A DNA stretch of 32,866 nucleotides, from contig CANDJR010000005.1 in NCBI GenBank assembly GCA_947385105.1, positions 1 to 32,866 of the forward strand, written 5' to 3'. The position numbers and the translations under genes were made by a program. The notes beneath the pieces were generated by a model that saw only the letters and a program-made list of their open reading frames with translations, ran no database searches and was not told where the DNA came from. The DNA is from an uncultured Eubacterium sp. GTDB lineage: Bacteria; Bacillota; Clostridia; Lachnospirales; Lachnospiraceae. The stretch's first letter is position 1. Each line of letters begins with the position of its first letter. Positions 1 to 8,415 of this stretch are shown piece by piece.

Positions 1-14
1 CCCCACTTCAGGTC

Positions 15-47
15 ACACTCTTTCCCTACACGACGCTCTTCCGATCT
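15..47. other. Illumina TruSeq adapter contamination
   Basis: These 33 bases match the Illumina read-1 adapter, ending in the diagnostic GCTCTTCCGATCT. They are library sequence, not genome. Read on the minus strand they append the peptide GRASCRERV to the first gene, a well-known adapter-translation signature. The 14 bases before it (1-14) cannot be trusted as contiguous genome either. Confidence 0.98.
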
Positions 48-615
48 CATCTACTGCAATACCATCTGTTGCATATTCTCTTTTTTGTCCCTCTGAATCC
101 TTGATTCTTTCATACATTTTCTGTCTTTTTTTTACGACGTCGTATACTTTTCCATAATTTGAAGCCAAAGTGTACATCTTTCCGATCTGTTTTGGTTGTT
201 TGATTGGTTCTGCACCGTCATCAGCTGCTTTTGAATCATCTGTGATGGATTGATCCTGGGAAACTGCTTGATCACGGAAAGCTTCTTGATCCTGGAAAGC
301 TTCTTGATCTTGTATCGCATCTTCCTGCCTGCCGTCATTGTTGCTTTGCTGAATGTTGGCATCACTGTAGAAAGCAACTGTGCATAATCCAAAGCACAGG
401 CACAAGCATGCAGCTGCTGCCGCATACCTGGATTGTTTCCACCGCTGCGGGAAACGATGCGGCTTCTTTTGGCTTCTTACTCCTTTTTTATCAAATTCTC
501 TCCCCTCTGTCTGCTGCTGTATCCGTTCTTTAACAGCTTGCGGCTGTAACTGTTCTGGCACGTCGATACTGCTTGCAGATTCTTCAATTTTCTCTAACAT
601 GTCACGCTCTCTCAT
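48..615 (-). CDS. Truncated membrane protein beside an ECF sigma factor, probable beta-propeller-family N-terminus
   Basis: This is the 5' part (about 189 codons) of a gene cut off by the contig end and adapter. The ATG at 615 is preceded by an AGGAGG ribosome site. Residues 1-60 are a charged cytoplasmic segment and residues 63-82 form one membrane helix. Then comes a Gln/Asp-rich stretch with four 6-residue repeats of QDQEAF type, and a YGKVYDVVKK segment. That layout resembles the start of clostridial secreted beta-propeller (PF09826-like) proteins, which often sit beside ECF sigma factors. The propeller itself lies outside the window, so the family is an inference. It lies 82 bp downstream of the sigma gene and could be a membrane partner or anti-sigma factor. 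No zinc anti-sigma motif is visible. Confidence 0.6.
250..321 (-). repeat. Four tandem 18-bp in-frame repeats
   Basis: Four consecutive 18-bp units related to TTGATCCTGGAAAGCTTC (plus-strand sense) begin at 250, 268, 286 and 304. In the minus-strand gene they encode the QDQEAF-like hexapeptides just outside the membrane helix. The unit is a multiple of three, so changes in copy number would keep the frame. Confidence 0.85.
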
Positions 616-697
616 ACAGATCTCCTCCTACTCGATTTTATACCATTATCTGCACTGTTCTTTTACTCCTTTGTTTACACCCTGCGTTGCTACTGCA

Positions 698-1216
698 TTA
701 TTTCCATTTTTCCTTCATTCTTTTTAACGCCCGGCTCTCTTTGGAGCGCACTGTATTTTCGTTCATATGTAATTGCTTTGCAATCTCTTTGCTCGTATAT
801 CCTGCAAACAGATGCATGGCAATAATCATACGTTCCTCCTGAGGCAACTCCCAAAACAGCATCCTGATTTGTACGTGTTCTGCAACATCTTTTGAACACA
901 TCTGCTGCGAAATTTGCCCAGATAATTCCTCTGATAATTCTGCCGGGCGCGTTGTGTACTCCTTTAACTTTTTCTTACATTTATTCGAAAGTATCTGAAA
1001 GATCCATCCTTTAAATGCTTCTTTTGACCTGAGCTTTTGAATGGATGCAAATGCATCCATAACTGTATCACTGACTACATCCTGCGCGTCCGCCGGATTT
1101 TTGAGTGTGTAAACTGCAAACCGGTATAAATCCTTATAAATCTCCTCGTATAAGCTAGCAAATGCTTCTACATCCCCACACTTTGCCCGCTGCACCAGAT
1201 CCAGATCTTTTTTCAT
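698..1216 (-). CDS. RNA polymerase sigma factor, ECF (sigma-70 family)
   Basis: At 172 aa this is the usual length for an ECF sigma factor. Residues about 18-85 form sigma region 2 (YEEIYKDLYRFAVY, then a DAQDVVSDT motif and GWIFQILSN). Residues about 115-168 form region 4, with the helix-turn-helix YTSKEIAKQLHMNENTVRS that contacts the -35 element. It would direct core RNA polymerase to a small regulon, probably including itself. The ATG at 1216 has AGGAGG 5 bases upstream. The membrane protein at 48-615 follows in the same direction and is the natural candidate for its regulator. The stimulus cannot be read from the sequence. Confidence 0.92.
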   Translation of the reverse strand: MKKDLDLVQRAKCGDVEAFASLYEEIYKDLYRFAVYTLKNPADAQDVVSDTVMDAFASIQKLRSKEAFKGWIFQILSNKCKKKLKEYTTRPAELSEELSGQISQQMCSKDVAEHVQIRMLFWELPQEERMIIAMHLFAGYTSKEIAKQLHMNENTVRSKESRALKRMKEKWK

Positions 1217-1359
1217 AACTGCCTCCTGTTTCTGCGGCTTGTCAGATCACATTACTTATCTGCACAAAAGCTCCGCTTATACATTCGTGTCACATATGCG
1301 TTTTCATGTATAATAATATAGTGTAACATTTATCTGTTTTTGTTGCAGGAATATTACCT

Positions 1360-1371
1360 TTTGTGCACAAA
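1360..1371. promoter_or_regulatory. 12-bp perfect palindrome upstream of the sigma gene
   Basis: TTTGTGCACAAA is a perfect dyad about 145 bp upstream of the sigma factor start and just past the XRE gene's terminator. It has the size of a small dimeric repressor operator. No clear -35/-10 pair could be fixed nearby, so an operator role is a guess. Confidence 0.3.
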
Positions 1372-1379
1372 GCGCTAAA

Positions 1380-1417
1380 CCCAAATAAAGCAGGAAATCT
1401 TGCTGCTGATTTCCTGC
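1380..1417 (-). terminator. Stem-loop terminator after the XRE regulator
   Basis: GCAGGAAATC (1390-1399) pairs with GATTTCCTGC (1408-1417) across an 8-base loop, giving a 10-bp perfect stem. On the minus strand it is followed by a T-rich TTTATTTGGG tract. It lies about 70 bases past the XRE gene stop and separates that gene from the sigma operon. The T-run is interrupted, so termination may be partial. Confidence 0.6.
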
Positions 1418-1454
1418 ACGCTGTGCTGTATCTTTCCGCTGACTGACTTTGATA

Positions 1455-1500
1455 ATTTACTATTTATTCTTCTATTTATTCTTCTATTTATTCTTCTATC
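1455..1500 (-). repeat. 12-bp tandem repeat that reiterates the 3' end and stop codon of the XRE gene
   Basis: On the minus strand the unit ATAGAAGAATAA occurs three times in a row, with a partial copy after it. The first unit encodes the last residues Ile-Glu-Glu and the stop codon of the XRE regulator. The later units repeat the same codons and in-frame stops in the 3' untranslated region. Confidence 0.85.
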
Positions 1501-1916
1501 ATTTCCGTTTCAACGGTTATTTCTGAGTTATTTCGAACATTTTTACTGGGGCCGGGAAGAACACTGTAACAACTGGCACTCAAAATATTTATCAGTATCA
1601 AGCCCGCCAGTACAATAAGAACTACTTTCCAAATACGGCGTGAACGGCGATTTTTGATTGCGAGCTGCTCGTTTATTTTAGACAGCTGCTCTGCAACATC
1701 ACTGACAGCATTATCTTTTTCAATTTTTTCTCCCAGTAATTCGCTAACAGATACGTCCAATATTTCAGCCAGCCGGATAAGCGTATCGGCGTCTGGAACA
1801 GATAACTCCTTTTCCCACTTGGAAATAGTCTGTCTGACTACATGAAGTCTGGTTGCTAATTCTTCTTGTGAAAAGCCTTTCTGCTTTCTGAGGGTTTTTA
1901 AGTTTTCTCCAAACAT
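1488..1916 (-). CDS. XRE-family DNA-binding regulator with C-terminal membrane anchor
   Basis: This 142-aa protein starts at the ATG at 1916. A 12-codon extension begins with TTG and overlaps the AAAGGAG ribosome site, so I reject it. Residues about 3-60 are a lambda-repressor-like helix-turn-helix (LKTLRKQKGFSQEELA, RQTISKWEKELSVPDADTL), a typical Xre/HTH_3 domain. After a short linker, residues about 91-118 (IWKVVLIVLAGLILINIL) form one transmembrane helix with a small outer tail. Membrane-anchored HTH regulators of this layout are common in Firmicutes. The target is unknown. It is a single-gene unit with its own downstream stem-loop. Confidence 0.88.
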   Translation of the reverse strand: MFGENLKTLRKQKGFSQEELATRLHVVRQTISKWEKELSVPDADTLIRLAEILDVSVSELLGEKIEKDNAVSDVAEQLSKINEQLAIKNRRSRRIWKVVLIVLAGLILINILSASCYSVLPGPSKNVRNNSEITVETEMIEE

Positions 1917-2022
1917 ATGTTCACTACACTCCTTTGCTTTTGATAAATCCAAAGTAACATGTCAGCCTATACACGGCAAGCAACGCAGATTAACAATCGC
2001 GCAACTGTTTATAAAATAGGGC

Positions 2023-2065
2023 AAAAAAGGCGCATGGTTTACGCTACCTAACCCCCATGCGCCTT
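2023..2065 (-). terminator. Rho-independent terminator after the GH13 gene
   Basis: AAGGCGCATGG (2027-2037) and CCATGCGCCTT (2055-2065) form an 11-bp perfect stem. On the minus strand it is followed by a run of six T. It lies 14 bases past the stop codon of the alpha-glycosidase gene. Confidence 0.92.
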
Positions 2066-2078
2066 ACGGATTCTATAT

Positions 2079-4211
2079 TTAATATTCAAACGAATCGTCA
2101 TCGTCTGTTTCTTCTTCCTCACGCACCAGCACAACTGCTGCATACCGCGTTAAGTTTAATTTTAGCCGGCCTTCTTCCACTTGATAAAATACAGGCAGAA
2201 TCGAGTACCCTGTTTCATTTGTAAACATCAGCTGCTTTAACCTGGCCTTCATTGGAATGCCTGCTGTCCATACATACAAGTCAATATTTTTAATCGTATC
2301 CCCATTGTTAATCAGGATAATTAGCTGTTCCTTGCGGTTAAAGCGCGCATAGCACAGCAGATTGTGCTCTCCTAATAAAAACTTTACAGAACCTGTGCGC
2401 AATGCCTCATGTTCTTTATGGATCTTGATCATGTCTTTATGAAACGCAATTAGCTCATGATCCTCCCTGCCCCATGGATATGTCCTCCGGTTGTCTGGAT
2501 CTGTAAACCCGCACATGCCTGCTTCATCTCCATAGTACAACGTCGGTGCACCCGGCCAGGTCATCTGAATGACAACTGCTTCGCGGAATACCCCTTTATT
2601 AACGTCTTCACTGGCTGCGCTTGCACCAAGCGTATCGACACGGCCCACTTTGTGGTTTGTCCTTGTCAGAAAACGGGAATGATCATGATTTGACAGCTGG
2701 TTCATTGCACAATGCAAAGACGGCGTTAAAAATCGGTTCATACAATGATTCATAGAATTTTCAAAATCTGCTGCATTTCCTAATGCATTGCTCTCAAATC
2801 CTTCACTGTGCTTTTCCATGCCTGTTAAAAACCATGTCACAGGCTCCATAAAAGCATCGTAGTTCATAATCGTATCCCATTGGTCGCCCATGAGCCAGCT
2901 TTTTGGATCTCCATAATGCTCCGCTAAAATAATCGCCTGTGGATTTGCCGACTTGACTGCATCACGAAACCTTTTCCAAAATGTATGATTAAATACTTCG
3001 TCATGACCCAGGTCTGCCGCAACATCCAGACGCCAGCCGTCAGCATTATAAGGCGGTGATACCCACTTTCTGCCAATTTCCAATATATATTCACATAATT
3101 TCTCCGAACCTTCATAATTAAGCTTTGGCAGCGTATCGTGATCCCACCAGCCTTCGTAAGTTGTATTATTCGGCCACGCGCCCTGATCCGAAAACTGGAA
3201 GAAATCCTTATAAGGACTTTCCTGTGATACATAAGCCCCTTTTTCATAGCCTTTTTGCAGGTTATATATTTCCTCCCGGTCCATCCACTTATGGAAAGAA
3301 CCGCAGTGATTAAATACTCCGTCTAAAATAACCCGCATCCCGCGGTTATGGATTTCCTGTACTAGTTTAGCAAAAAATTGATTGCTTGCCCTTAAATTTC
3401 TCCGCTCTGTCACACGTTTAATATACTTCTCTGCTTTTTTGTTATCCGTCTCTCCAGGCTCTAACAGTGCCCCGCTGTCTTCAATAATCTTGCCTACATG
3501 CGGATCAATATAATCATAGTCCTGACTGTCGTATTTATGATTCGAGGGCGATACAAACAGTGGATTAAAATATATGACCTCAATCCCCAGCTTTTGCAAA
3601 TAATCCAGCTTTTGGCGCACACCTTCCAAATCGCCGCCGTAAAACTCCGCTACACTAAATGACTCTGGTACTTTCTCCCATAATCCTACTTTTTGGCTAG
3701 TTCCATTAATATAAAAATATTCGTCCGTCTCCACATCATTGGTAGGATCTCCATTGCAGAACCGATCGACCAATATCTGGTACATAACAGCGCCCTTTGC
3801 CCAATCCGGTGTAGAAAATCCAGGTACAATTCGAAAAAAGCATTCCGGCCGGTGTTCCCTGGTAGGGCCGCAATTGTCGTAATTGATCGTCAGCATACCA
3901 TCAGCCACTTTAAAATAATATACAAACGGCTGATCTGTCATCGTCACCGTACAAGCATAATAGTCTAGTCCATCACATGTCTCTACTTTGTGCATTAAAT
4001 AACTCTGATCCCCACTACATAAATGTACTGCATCTACATTATCCTGCTTTGTACGAAAACGAATTGTCACAGCTTCTCCTGCTTTTGGTTCGCATGGCTG
4101 TCTGTAATCCGCCGTACCATCGCTGAACAGCCCCTGTTTAAACAGTACAGGCCGCATCTGCATCATATAGCGGTGTTTCATGTTTAATTCATAGATATGT
4201 TGTTTTTCCAT
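2079..4211 (-). CDS. GH13 alpha-glycosidase (neopullulanase/cyclomaltodextrinase-like)
   Basis: This 710-aa enzyme has no signal peptide and so probably acts in the cytoplasm on maltodextrins or imported oligosaccharides. Residues about 1-130 form a beta-rich N-terminal module as found before the barrel of neopullulanase-type enzymes. The catalytic barrel starts near 140 (AVMYQILVDRF). The four GH13 signatures are present: DGVFNH at 297-302, GWRLDVAAD at 392-400 with the nucleophile Asp396, Glu431 in LAEHYGD as acid/base, and SNHD at 507-510. A beta domain closes the protein, which ends in an acidic tail (EEEETDDDD). The exact specificity (pullulan, cyclodextrin or maltose-forming) cannot be told from sequence. 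It is monocistronic between two terminators. Confidence 0.93.
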   Translation of the reverse strand: MEKQHIYELNMKHRYMMQMRPVLFKQGLFSDGTADYRQPCEPKAGEAVTIRFRTKQDNVDAVHLCSGDQSYLMHKVETCDGLDYYACTVTMTDQPFVYYFKVADGMLTINYDNCGPTREHRPECFFRIVPGFSTPDWAKGAVMYQILVDRFCNGDPTNDVETDEYFYINGTSQKVGLWEKVPESFSVAEFYGGDLEGVRQKLDYLQKLGIEVIYFNPLFVSPSNHKYDSQDYDYIDPHVGKIIEDSGALLEPGETDNKKAEKYIKRVTERRNLRASNQFFAKLVQEIHNRGMRVILDGVFNHCGSFHKWMDREEIYNLQKGYEKGAYVSQESPYKDFFQFSDQGAWPNNTTYEGWWDHDTLPKLNYEGSEKLCEYILEIGRKWVSPPYNADGWRLDVAADLGHDEVFNHTFWKRFRDAVKSANPQAIILAEHYGDPKSWLMGDQWDTIMNYDAFMEPVTWFLTGMEKHSEGFESNALGNAADFENSMNHCMNRFLTPSLHCAMNQLSNHDHSRFLTRTNHKVGRVDTLGASAASEDVNKGVFREAVVIQMTWPGAPTLYYGDEAGMCGFTDPDNRRTYPWGREDHELIAFHKDMIKIHKEHEALRTGSVKFLLGEHNLLCYARFNRKEQLIILINNGDTIKNIDLYVWTAGIPMKARLKQLMFTNETGYSILPVFYQVEEGRLKLNLTRYAAVVLVREEEETDDDDSFEY

Positions 4212-4652
4212 TCCTCAAAGCTCCATCGTTTTGATATTCTTTTTTTGATTTCCCATATTGTTTTTCAACACAAGCACTATGTATACCTGCCTCTTATATG
4301 GATACGCTGTACAAACCGACTCTGTATTAGTATAGACTAAAATGCCAAAATAATCCATAGTTCGTTCCTGTATTTTTTAATTTCCTTAGGAAAACAAAAC
4401 GAAAAAATTTCCAGAAAGTAAAAAAGACAGCTTTCGCTGTCTTTTTTAGGAGAAGGTATTTTTACTATGGGGTATAGCAAAAACTATATAATGTATTGGG
4501 GGGTTTTTACAGTCATTATAATAGCATCTTTCTTCGTATAAGTGTGCACAAACTTCTCTGTTTTAATAATTCTTTTTTATCCAAAATGTACATGGAATTT
4601 TGCACCTGCCTATTTACGAACGAAATATTGCACAGATTATATACTGCCCGTA
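4212..4652 (-). other. 441-bp intergenic region between ftsH and the GH13 gene
   Basis: I see no gene in this AT-rich stretch. It holds one strong terminator (4420-4447) and the untranslated leader of the GH13 gene. There are several A/T-rich hexamers, but I found no convincing -35/-10 pair with normal spacing, so the promoter of the GH13 gene is not assigned. Confidence 0.6.
4420..4447. terminator. Bidirectional rho-independent terminator
   Basis: AAAAAAGACAGC and GCTGTCTTTTTT form a perfect 12-base dyad around a TTTC loop, with an A-run on one side and a T-run on the other. It works in principle on both strands. On the minus strand it ends the long hpt-ftsH transcript about 205 bases past the ftsH stop and insulates the GH13 gene. 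Confidence 0.93.
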
Positions 4653-6500
4653 TTATGATTCTGCCACTGGCAAAGCAACTCCCTCAAACAATGCTTCGAA
4701 TTCATCTCTGCTGATTTTTTCTTTTTCTAACAGCAGCTGCGCACAACTGTGCAGCACATGCTCATATTGACGAATCAGTTCTACTGCTTTTGCGTAGCAT
4801 TCATCAATAATCCGCTTAACTTCCTGGTCAATGATTGTTGCCACATTTTCACCATAGCCCTTTGTATGGGCAAGATCCCTGCCGATAAATACTTCATTAT
4901 CGTCCTCATCATAGCAAATCAGGCCCAGGTTTTCGGACATTCCATATTTCGTTACCATGGCTTTTGCCATTGCAGTCGCCTGCTTGATATCTTGTGATGC
5001 CCCGGTTGTTATGTCATCAAAAATCAATTCCTCAGCCACACGTCCGCCTAAATCGACAACGATCTCCTGCAGCATGCGCCCCTTTGTATGAAACATCTCA
5101 TCCTTTTCTGGCAGCGGCATCGTATATCCGGCAGCACCTGCGCCTGTAGGAATAATCGATACCGAATAAACCGGCCCTACATCCGGCAGTACATGAAATA
5201 AAATCGCATGACCTGCCTCATGGAATGCTGTAATCTTCTTTTCCTTCTCGCTGATAATCCGGCTCTTTTTCTCAGCTCCAATGCCAACCTTTACAAAGGA
5301 ATTTTTAATGTCATCCAAACGGATATATGCGTGATCCGCTTTTGCCGCCCGGATTGCTGCCTCATTCAATAAATTTTCCAGATCAGCTCCTGTAAATCCT
5401 GCTGTCGTCTGGGCAATTTGCTGCAAATCCACATCATCGCTTAACGGTTTATTTTTTGCATGCACATGCAGGATTTCTTCACGACCACCCACATCCGGCC
5501 TGCCGACATGTACTTTGCGGTCAAAGCGTCCTGGACGCATAATTGCCGGATCGAGGATATCTACACGGTTTGTCGCTGCCATCACAATTATACCCTCATT
5601 CACGCCAAATCCATCCATCTCTACAAGCATCTGATTCAGCGTCTGTTCGCGCTCGTCATGACCGCCGCCCATTCCTGTTCCACGCCGTCTTGCAACCGCA
5701 TCAATCTCATCGATAAATACAATACATGGCGCATTCTTCTTTGCATCCTCAAACAAATCACGAACACGGGACGCGCCGACACCGACAAACATCTCCACAA
5801 AGTCCGAACCTGATATGCTAAAAAACGGCACGCCTGCTTCGCCTGCAACTGCTTTTGCCAGTAAAGTTTTTCCTGTTCCCGGAGGCCCAACTAACAAAAC
5901 ACCTTTTGGAATTCGCGCCCCTAATTTTGTATATTTGCCTGGTGCACGCAGGAAATCAACAATTTCCTCTAACTCCTCTTTTTCCTCCTTTAAGCCTGCT
6001 ACTTTTGAAAAATCTACACTCTTATTCTCATCTGTCGTCATCTTAGCACGGCTCTTGCCAAAATTCATCATTTTTGGATTACCACCGCCACCTGCGGACT
6101 GGTTAATGTTATTCATAATAATAAATAAAATAAACATTGCCCCAAAAATAATCAAATATGGCAGCCATGTTGATAACCAGCTGTCCTGCGGAATATTTTT
6201 TAACAAATAATTATGGAATCCTTGTTCCTTTAAATATTCCTGCTCGGCGTTTACATCTGAGACATTGATTTCGCGTCGTTCCGACGAGTGATTGAGTGAT
6301 ACGATTAACGTCCCGCTCGGCGTCTCCGCATTCTGTTCAATAATCACAGATACAACTTTCCCAGCCTCTAAATCCTCCTGGAACTGATAATACGTATACG
6401 TGTCTGTCGTAATAGCTGTTTCACTTAAAAAATACCATATACCGACCACAACCAGCACCAGGATAGCATACAAGATAAAACCTCGATAACCCTTCTTCAA
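4653..6500 (-). CDS. ftsH: ATP-dependent zinc metalloprotease FtsH
   Basis: FtsH is a hexameric membrane AAA+ protease that extracts and degrades misfolded membrane proteins and regulators. This copy has 615 aa, a normal length. Membrane helices lie at about 8-26 and 113-130 with a short outer domain between. The AAA module has Walker A GPPGTGKT (205-212), Walker B IVFIDEID (260-267) and the second region of homology ([21 protein letters not shown] region, 308-328). The protease has the zinc motif HEAGH at 427-431. The start codon is TTG at 6500, supported by AAAGGAGG seven bases upstream, and no ATG fits as well. It is the last gene of the spoIIE-tilS-hpt-ftsH unit, only 14 bases after hpt. 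Confidence 0.97.
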   Translation of the reverse strand: MKKGYRGFILYAILVLVVVGIWYFLSETAITTDTYTYYQFQEDLEAGKVVSVIIEQNAETPSGTLIVSLNHSSERREINVSDVNAEQEYLKEQGFHNYLLKNIPQDSWLSTWLPYLIIFGAMFILFIIMNNINQSAGGGGNPKMMNFGKSRAKMTTDENKSVDFSKVAGLKEEKEELEEIVDFLRAPGKYTKLGARIPKGVLLVGPPGTGKTLLAKAVAGEAGVPFFSISGSDFVEMFVGVGASRVRDLFEDAKKNAPCIVFIDEIDAVARRRGTGMGGGHDEREQTLNQMLVEMDGFGVNEGIIVMAATNRVDILDPAIMRPGRFDRKVHVGRPDVGGREEILHVHAKNKPLSDDVDLQQIAQTTAGFTGADLENLLNEAAIRAAKADHAYIRLDDIKNSFVKVGIGAEKKSRIISEKEKKITAFHEAGHAILFHVLPDVGPVYSVSIIPTGAGAAGYTMPLPEKDEMFHTKGRMLQEIVVDLGGRVAEELIFDDITTGASQDIKQATAMAKAMVTKYGMSENLGLICYDEDDNEVFIGRDLAHTKGYGENVATIIDQEVKRIIDECYAKAVELIRQYEHVLHSCAQLLLEKEKISRDEFEALFEGVALPVAES

Positions 6501-6514
6501 GTCACAACCTCCTT

Positions 6515-7039
6515 TTACTCAAATTCTAGTACTCCGATGTAAGGAAGATTTCTGTATTTTTGCGCATAATCCATCCCATACCCTACCACAAACTGATCCG
6601 GAATCTGAAATCCAATATAATCCACAGGCACTTCCACAACACGCCGCTCCGGTTTATCCAAAAGCGTACAAAGTTTCAAGCTTTTCGGATTACGGCTTTG
6701 CAGTTTTTCTAACAACAGTTTCAGTGTCCTGCCGCTGTCTATAATATCCTCAATGACGATGACATTTTTGCCCGCAGCATCCTCAATCAAATCTCTTGTA
6801 ATGTTTACCTGACCGCTGGACTGCGTTCCTGCTCCATAGCTGGACGCTTCAATAAAATCCAATACTACTGGTACTGTAATCCGTTTTGTCAGTTCTGTGC
6901 AAAAGTAAACGCCTCCGCGCAAAATACCAATTGCAAGTACCTCTTCCCCTGCAAAATCCCTGCTGATTTGTTCTGCTATTTCAGCAATCCTTGTTTCTAC
7001 CACTTCTTGTGAAAACAACGTGTGTATGTGCTCACCCAT
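6515..7039 (-). CDS. hpt: Hypoxanthine phosphoribosyltransferase
   Basis: This 174-aa purine-salvage enzyme converts hypoxanthine or guanine plus PRPP into IMP or GMP. The PRPP-binding signature VIVIEDIIDSGRT is at about 93-105, with the acidic pair and loop intact. LRGGVYF near 40-46 is the conserved N-terminal loop. The ATG at 7039 lies inside the end of tilS (8-base overlap), and its ribosome site GGAGG is formed by the last tilS codons, so the two are translationally coupled. The tilS-hpt-ftsH order is a widely conserved Firmicute arrangement. Confidence 0.96.
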   Translation of the reverse strand: MGEHIHTLFSQEVVETRIAEIAEQISRDFAGEEVLAIGILRGGVYFCTELTKRITVPVVLDFIEASSYGAGTQSSGQVNITRDLIEDAAGKNVIVIEDIIDSGRTLKLLLEKLQSRNPKSLKLCTLLDKPERRVVEVPVDYIGFQIPDQFVVGYGMDYAQKYRNLPYIGVLEFE

Positions 7040-8408
7040 CTTCTTTTCCTCCGTAAAATGTGACCTCCAGTATTCTTTTGGTATGTTCTGTAACCTTGTA
7101 ATAGCTGCTGATACGGTACCCTACGATCCACATAATATGCGCCCCGTCCGCTAGCAGCGGAATTTGTCCCCGCTCGTTTGCAGGAATTTTTTCATTTACC
7201 AGAAAATTCTTCAGTTTTTGACGGCATCCACAGTCCCGAATGACCAGGTAGTCGCCTGGCAGCCTGTTCCTAATACAGAAGCCGTTTTTAATCTTATCAT
7301 AATCAAAGCATTTCGTATACTTTTTTTTGGAAATTTGTGGTTTTATTTTTGTATTCCACTCAATTACACGAAAAGAAAACGATGCTTGATCAAAAGCCAT
7401 AGGTTCCTGCCCGGAATTTGCGGCCTGTTCACGAAAAAGCGTAATGCCCTCATACGTACGCAGGGCGGCAACTTGGCAGGGAAACTGTACCTGTTTTCCG
7501 ACCTGGCTGGAAAATAACTTCTGCAATTGTGTAATATGTGTCTTTGTAATGTCTTTTGAACTGCCGCTAAGCTCTGTCATCAAAGCAAGCAGCATTTCCT
7601 TTTGCAGTACAGGATCTGCGCATGCAAACTGCTCTTTTATTATCTGCACACGGCCTTCGCTAATCGGATAAGAACTGCATACGCGCAGTTTTTTTTGTAC
7701 CTGTTGATGCAGATAAGCAGCAACTTCCCGCAAATCTGCTGCTGCCTGATTCATGTGCCAGATCGCACGGCTGTTGACCTGTTCTAAAACCGGCAGGACG
7801 CTGTGGCGGATCTTATTTCTGCTATACTGCATCGATGTGTTAGTAGCATCCTGGCAGTAATCCTGTTTAGCCTTTTTAAGAAAGTCCTCAATTTCCTGCC
7901 TGTCGACTGCCAGCAGCGGTCGGATAATAGGTCCGCGTATTGGCGCAATTCCGGCAAGACCGCGAATTCCAGTCCCTCGTGCCAAATGAAACAACATCGT
8001 TTCTGCATTGTCATTGCTTGTATGGGCAACTGCAATGCGTGCATCCTGATCCTGGTATTGATCTCGTACCTGTTCAAAGAAAGCATAGCGAAGCTGCCTG
8101 CCTGCTTCTTCCAGCCCCATGCCATGCTGCTTTGCATAATCTGGCACATGGCAGTGAAAGACGCGGCACGCAACTTCCTTTTGCCTGCACAAATCCTGGA
8201 CAAATGCCGCATCCGCCATGCTTTCTATGCTCCGAATTCCATGCTCAATGTGCACCACAGAGACAGTATAGCCAAAGATATCCCGAAGCTGTAAAAGCGC
8301 AAGCAGCATACAGACAGAATCCGCGCCGCCAGATACACCTGCGATCACATGACTGCCTGCTTTTACCATATCGTATTTTCTCATATAAGCTTCTATCTTT
8401 TGCAACAT
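7032..8408 (-). CDS. tilS: tRNA(Ile)-lysidine synthase
   Basis: TilS ligates lysine to C34 of the CAU-anticodon isoleucine tRNA, changing its decoding from AUG to AUA. The protein has 458 aa from the ATG at 8408. The PP-loop ATP-pyrophosphatase motif SGGADS is at 26-31, followed by the HIEHGIRS segment. The C-terminal half contains the KIKNGFCIRNRLPGD and GCRQKLKNFLVNEKIP segments typical of the TilS C-terminal domain. An upstream TTG would lengthen it by 11 residues but overlaps the spoIIE stop. The ATG lies 7 bases past that stop, with GGAGG inside the spoIIE end. No tRNA gene is in the window. Confidence 0.94.
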   Translation of the reverse strand: MLQKIEAYMRKYDMVKAGSHVIAGVSGGADSVCMLLALLQLRDIFGYTVSVVHIEHGIRSIESMADAAFVQDLCRQKEVACRVFHCHVPDYAKQHGMGLEEAGRQLRYAFFEQVRDQYQDQDARIAVAHTSNDNAETMLFHLARGTGIRGLAGIAPIRGPIIRPLLAVDRQEIEDFLKKAKQDYCQDATNTSMQYSRNKIRHSVLPVLEQVNSRAIWHMNQAAADLREVAAYLHQQVQKKLRVCSSYPISEGRVQIIKEQFACADPVLQKEMLLALMTELSGSSKDITKTHITQLQKLFSSQVGKQVQFPCQVAALRTYEGITLFREQAANSGQEPMAFDQASFSFRVIEWNTKIKPQISKKKYTKCFDYDKIKNGFCIRNRLPGDYLVIRDCGCRQKLKNFLVNEKIPANERGQIPLLADGAHIMWIVGYRISSYYKVTEHTKRILEVTFYGGKEDG

Positions 8409-8415
8409 TGCCTGC

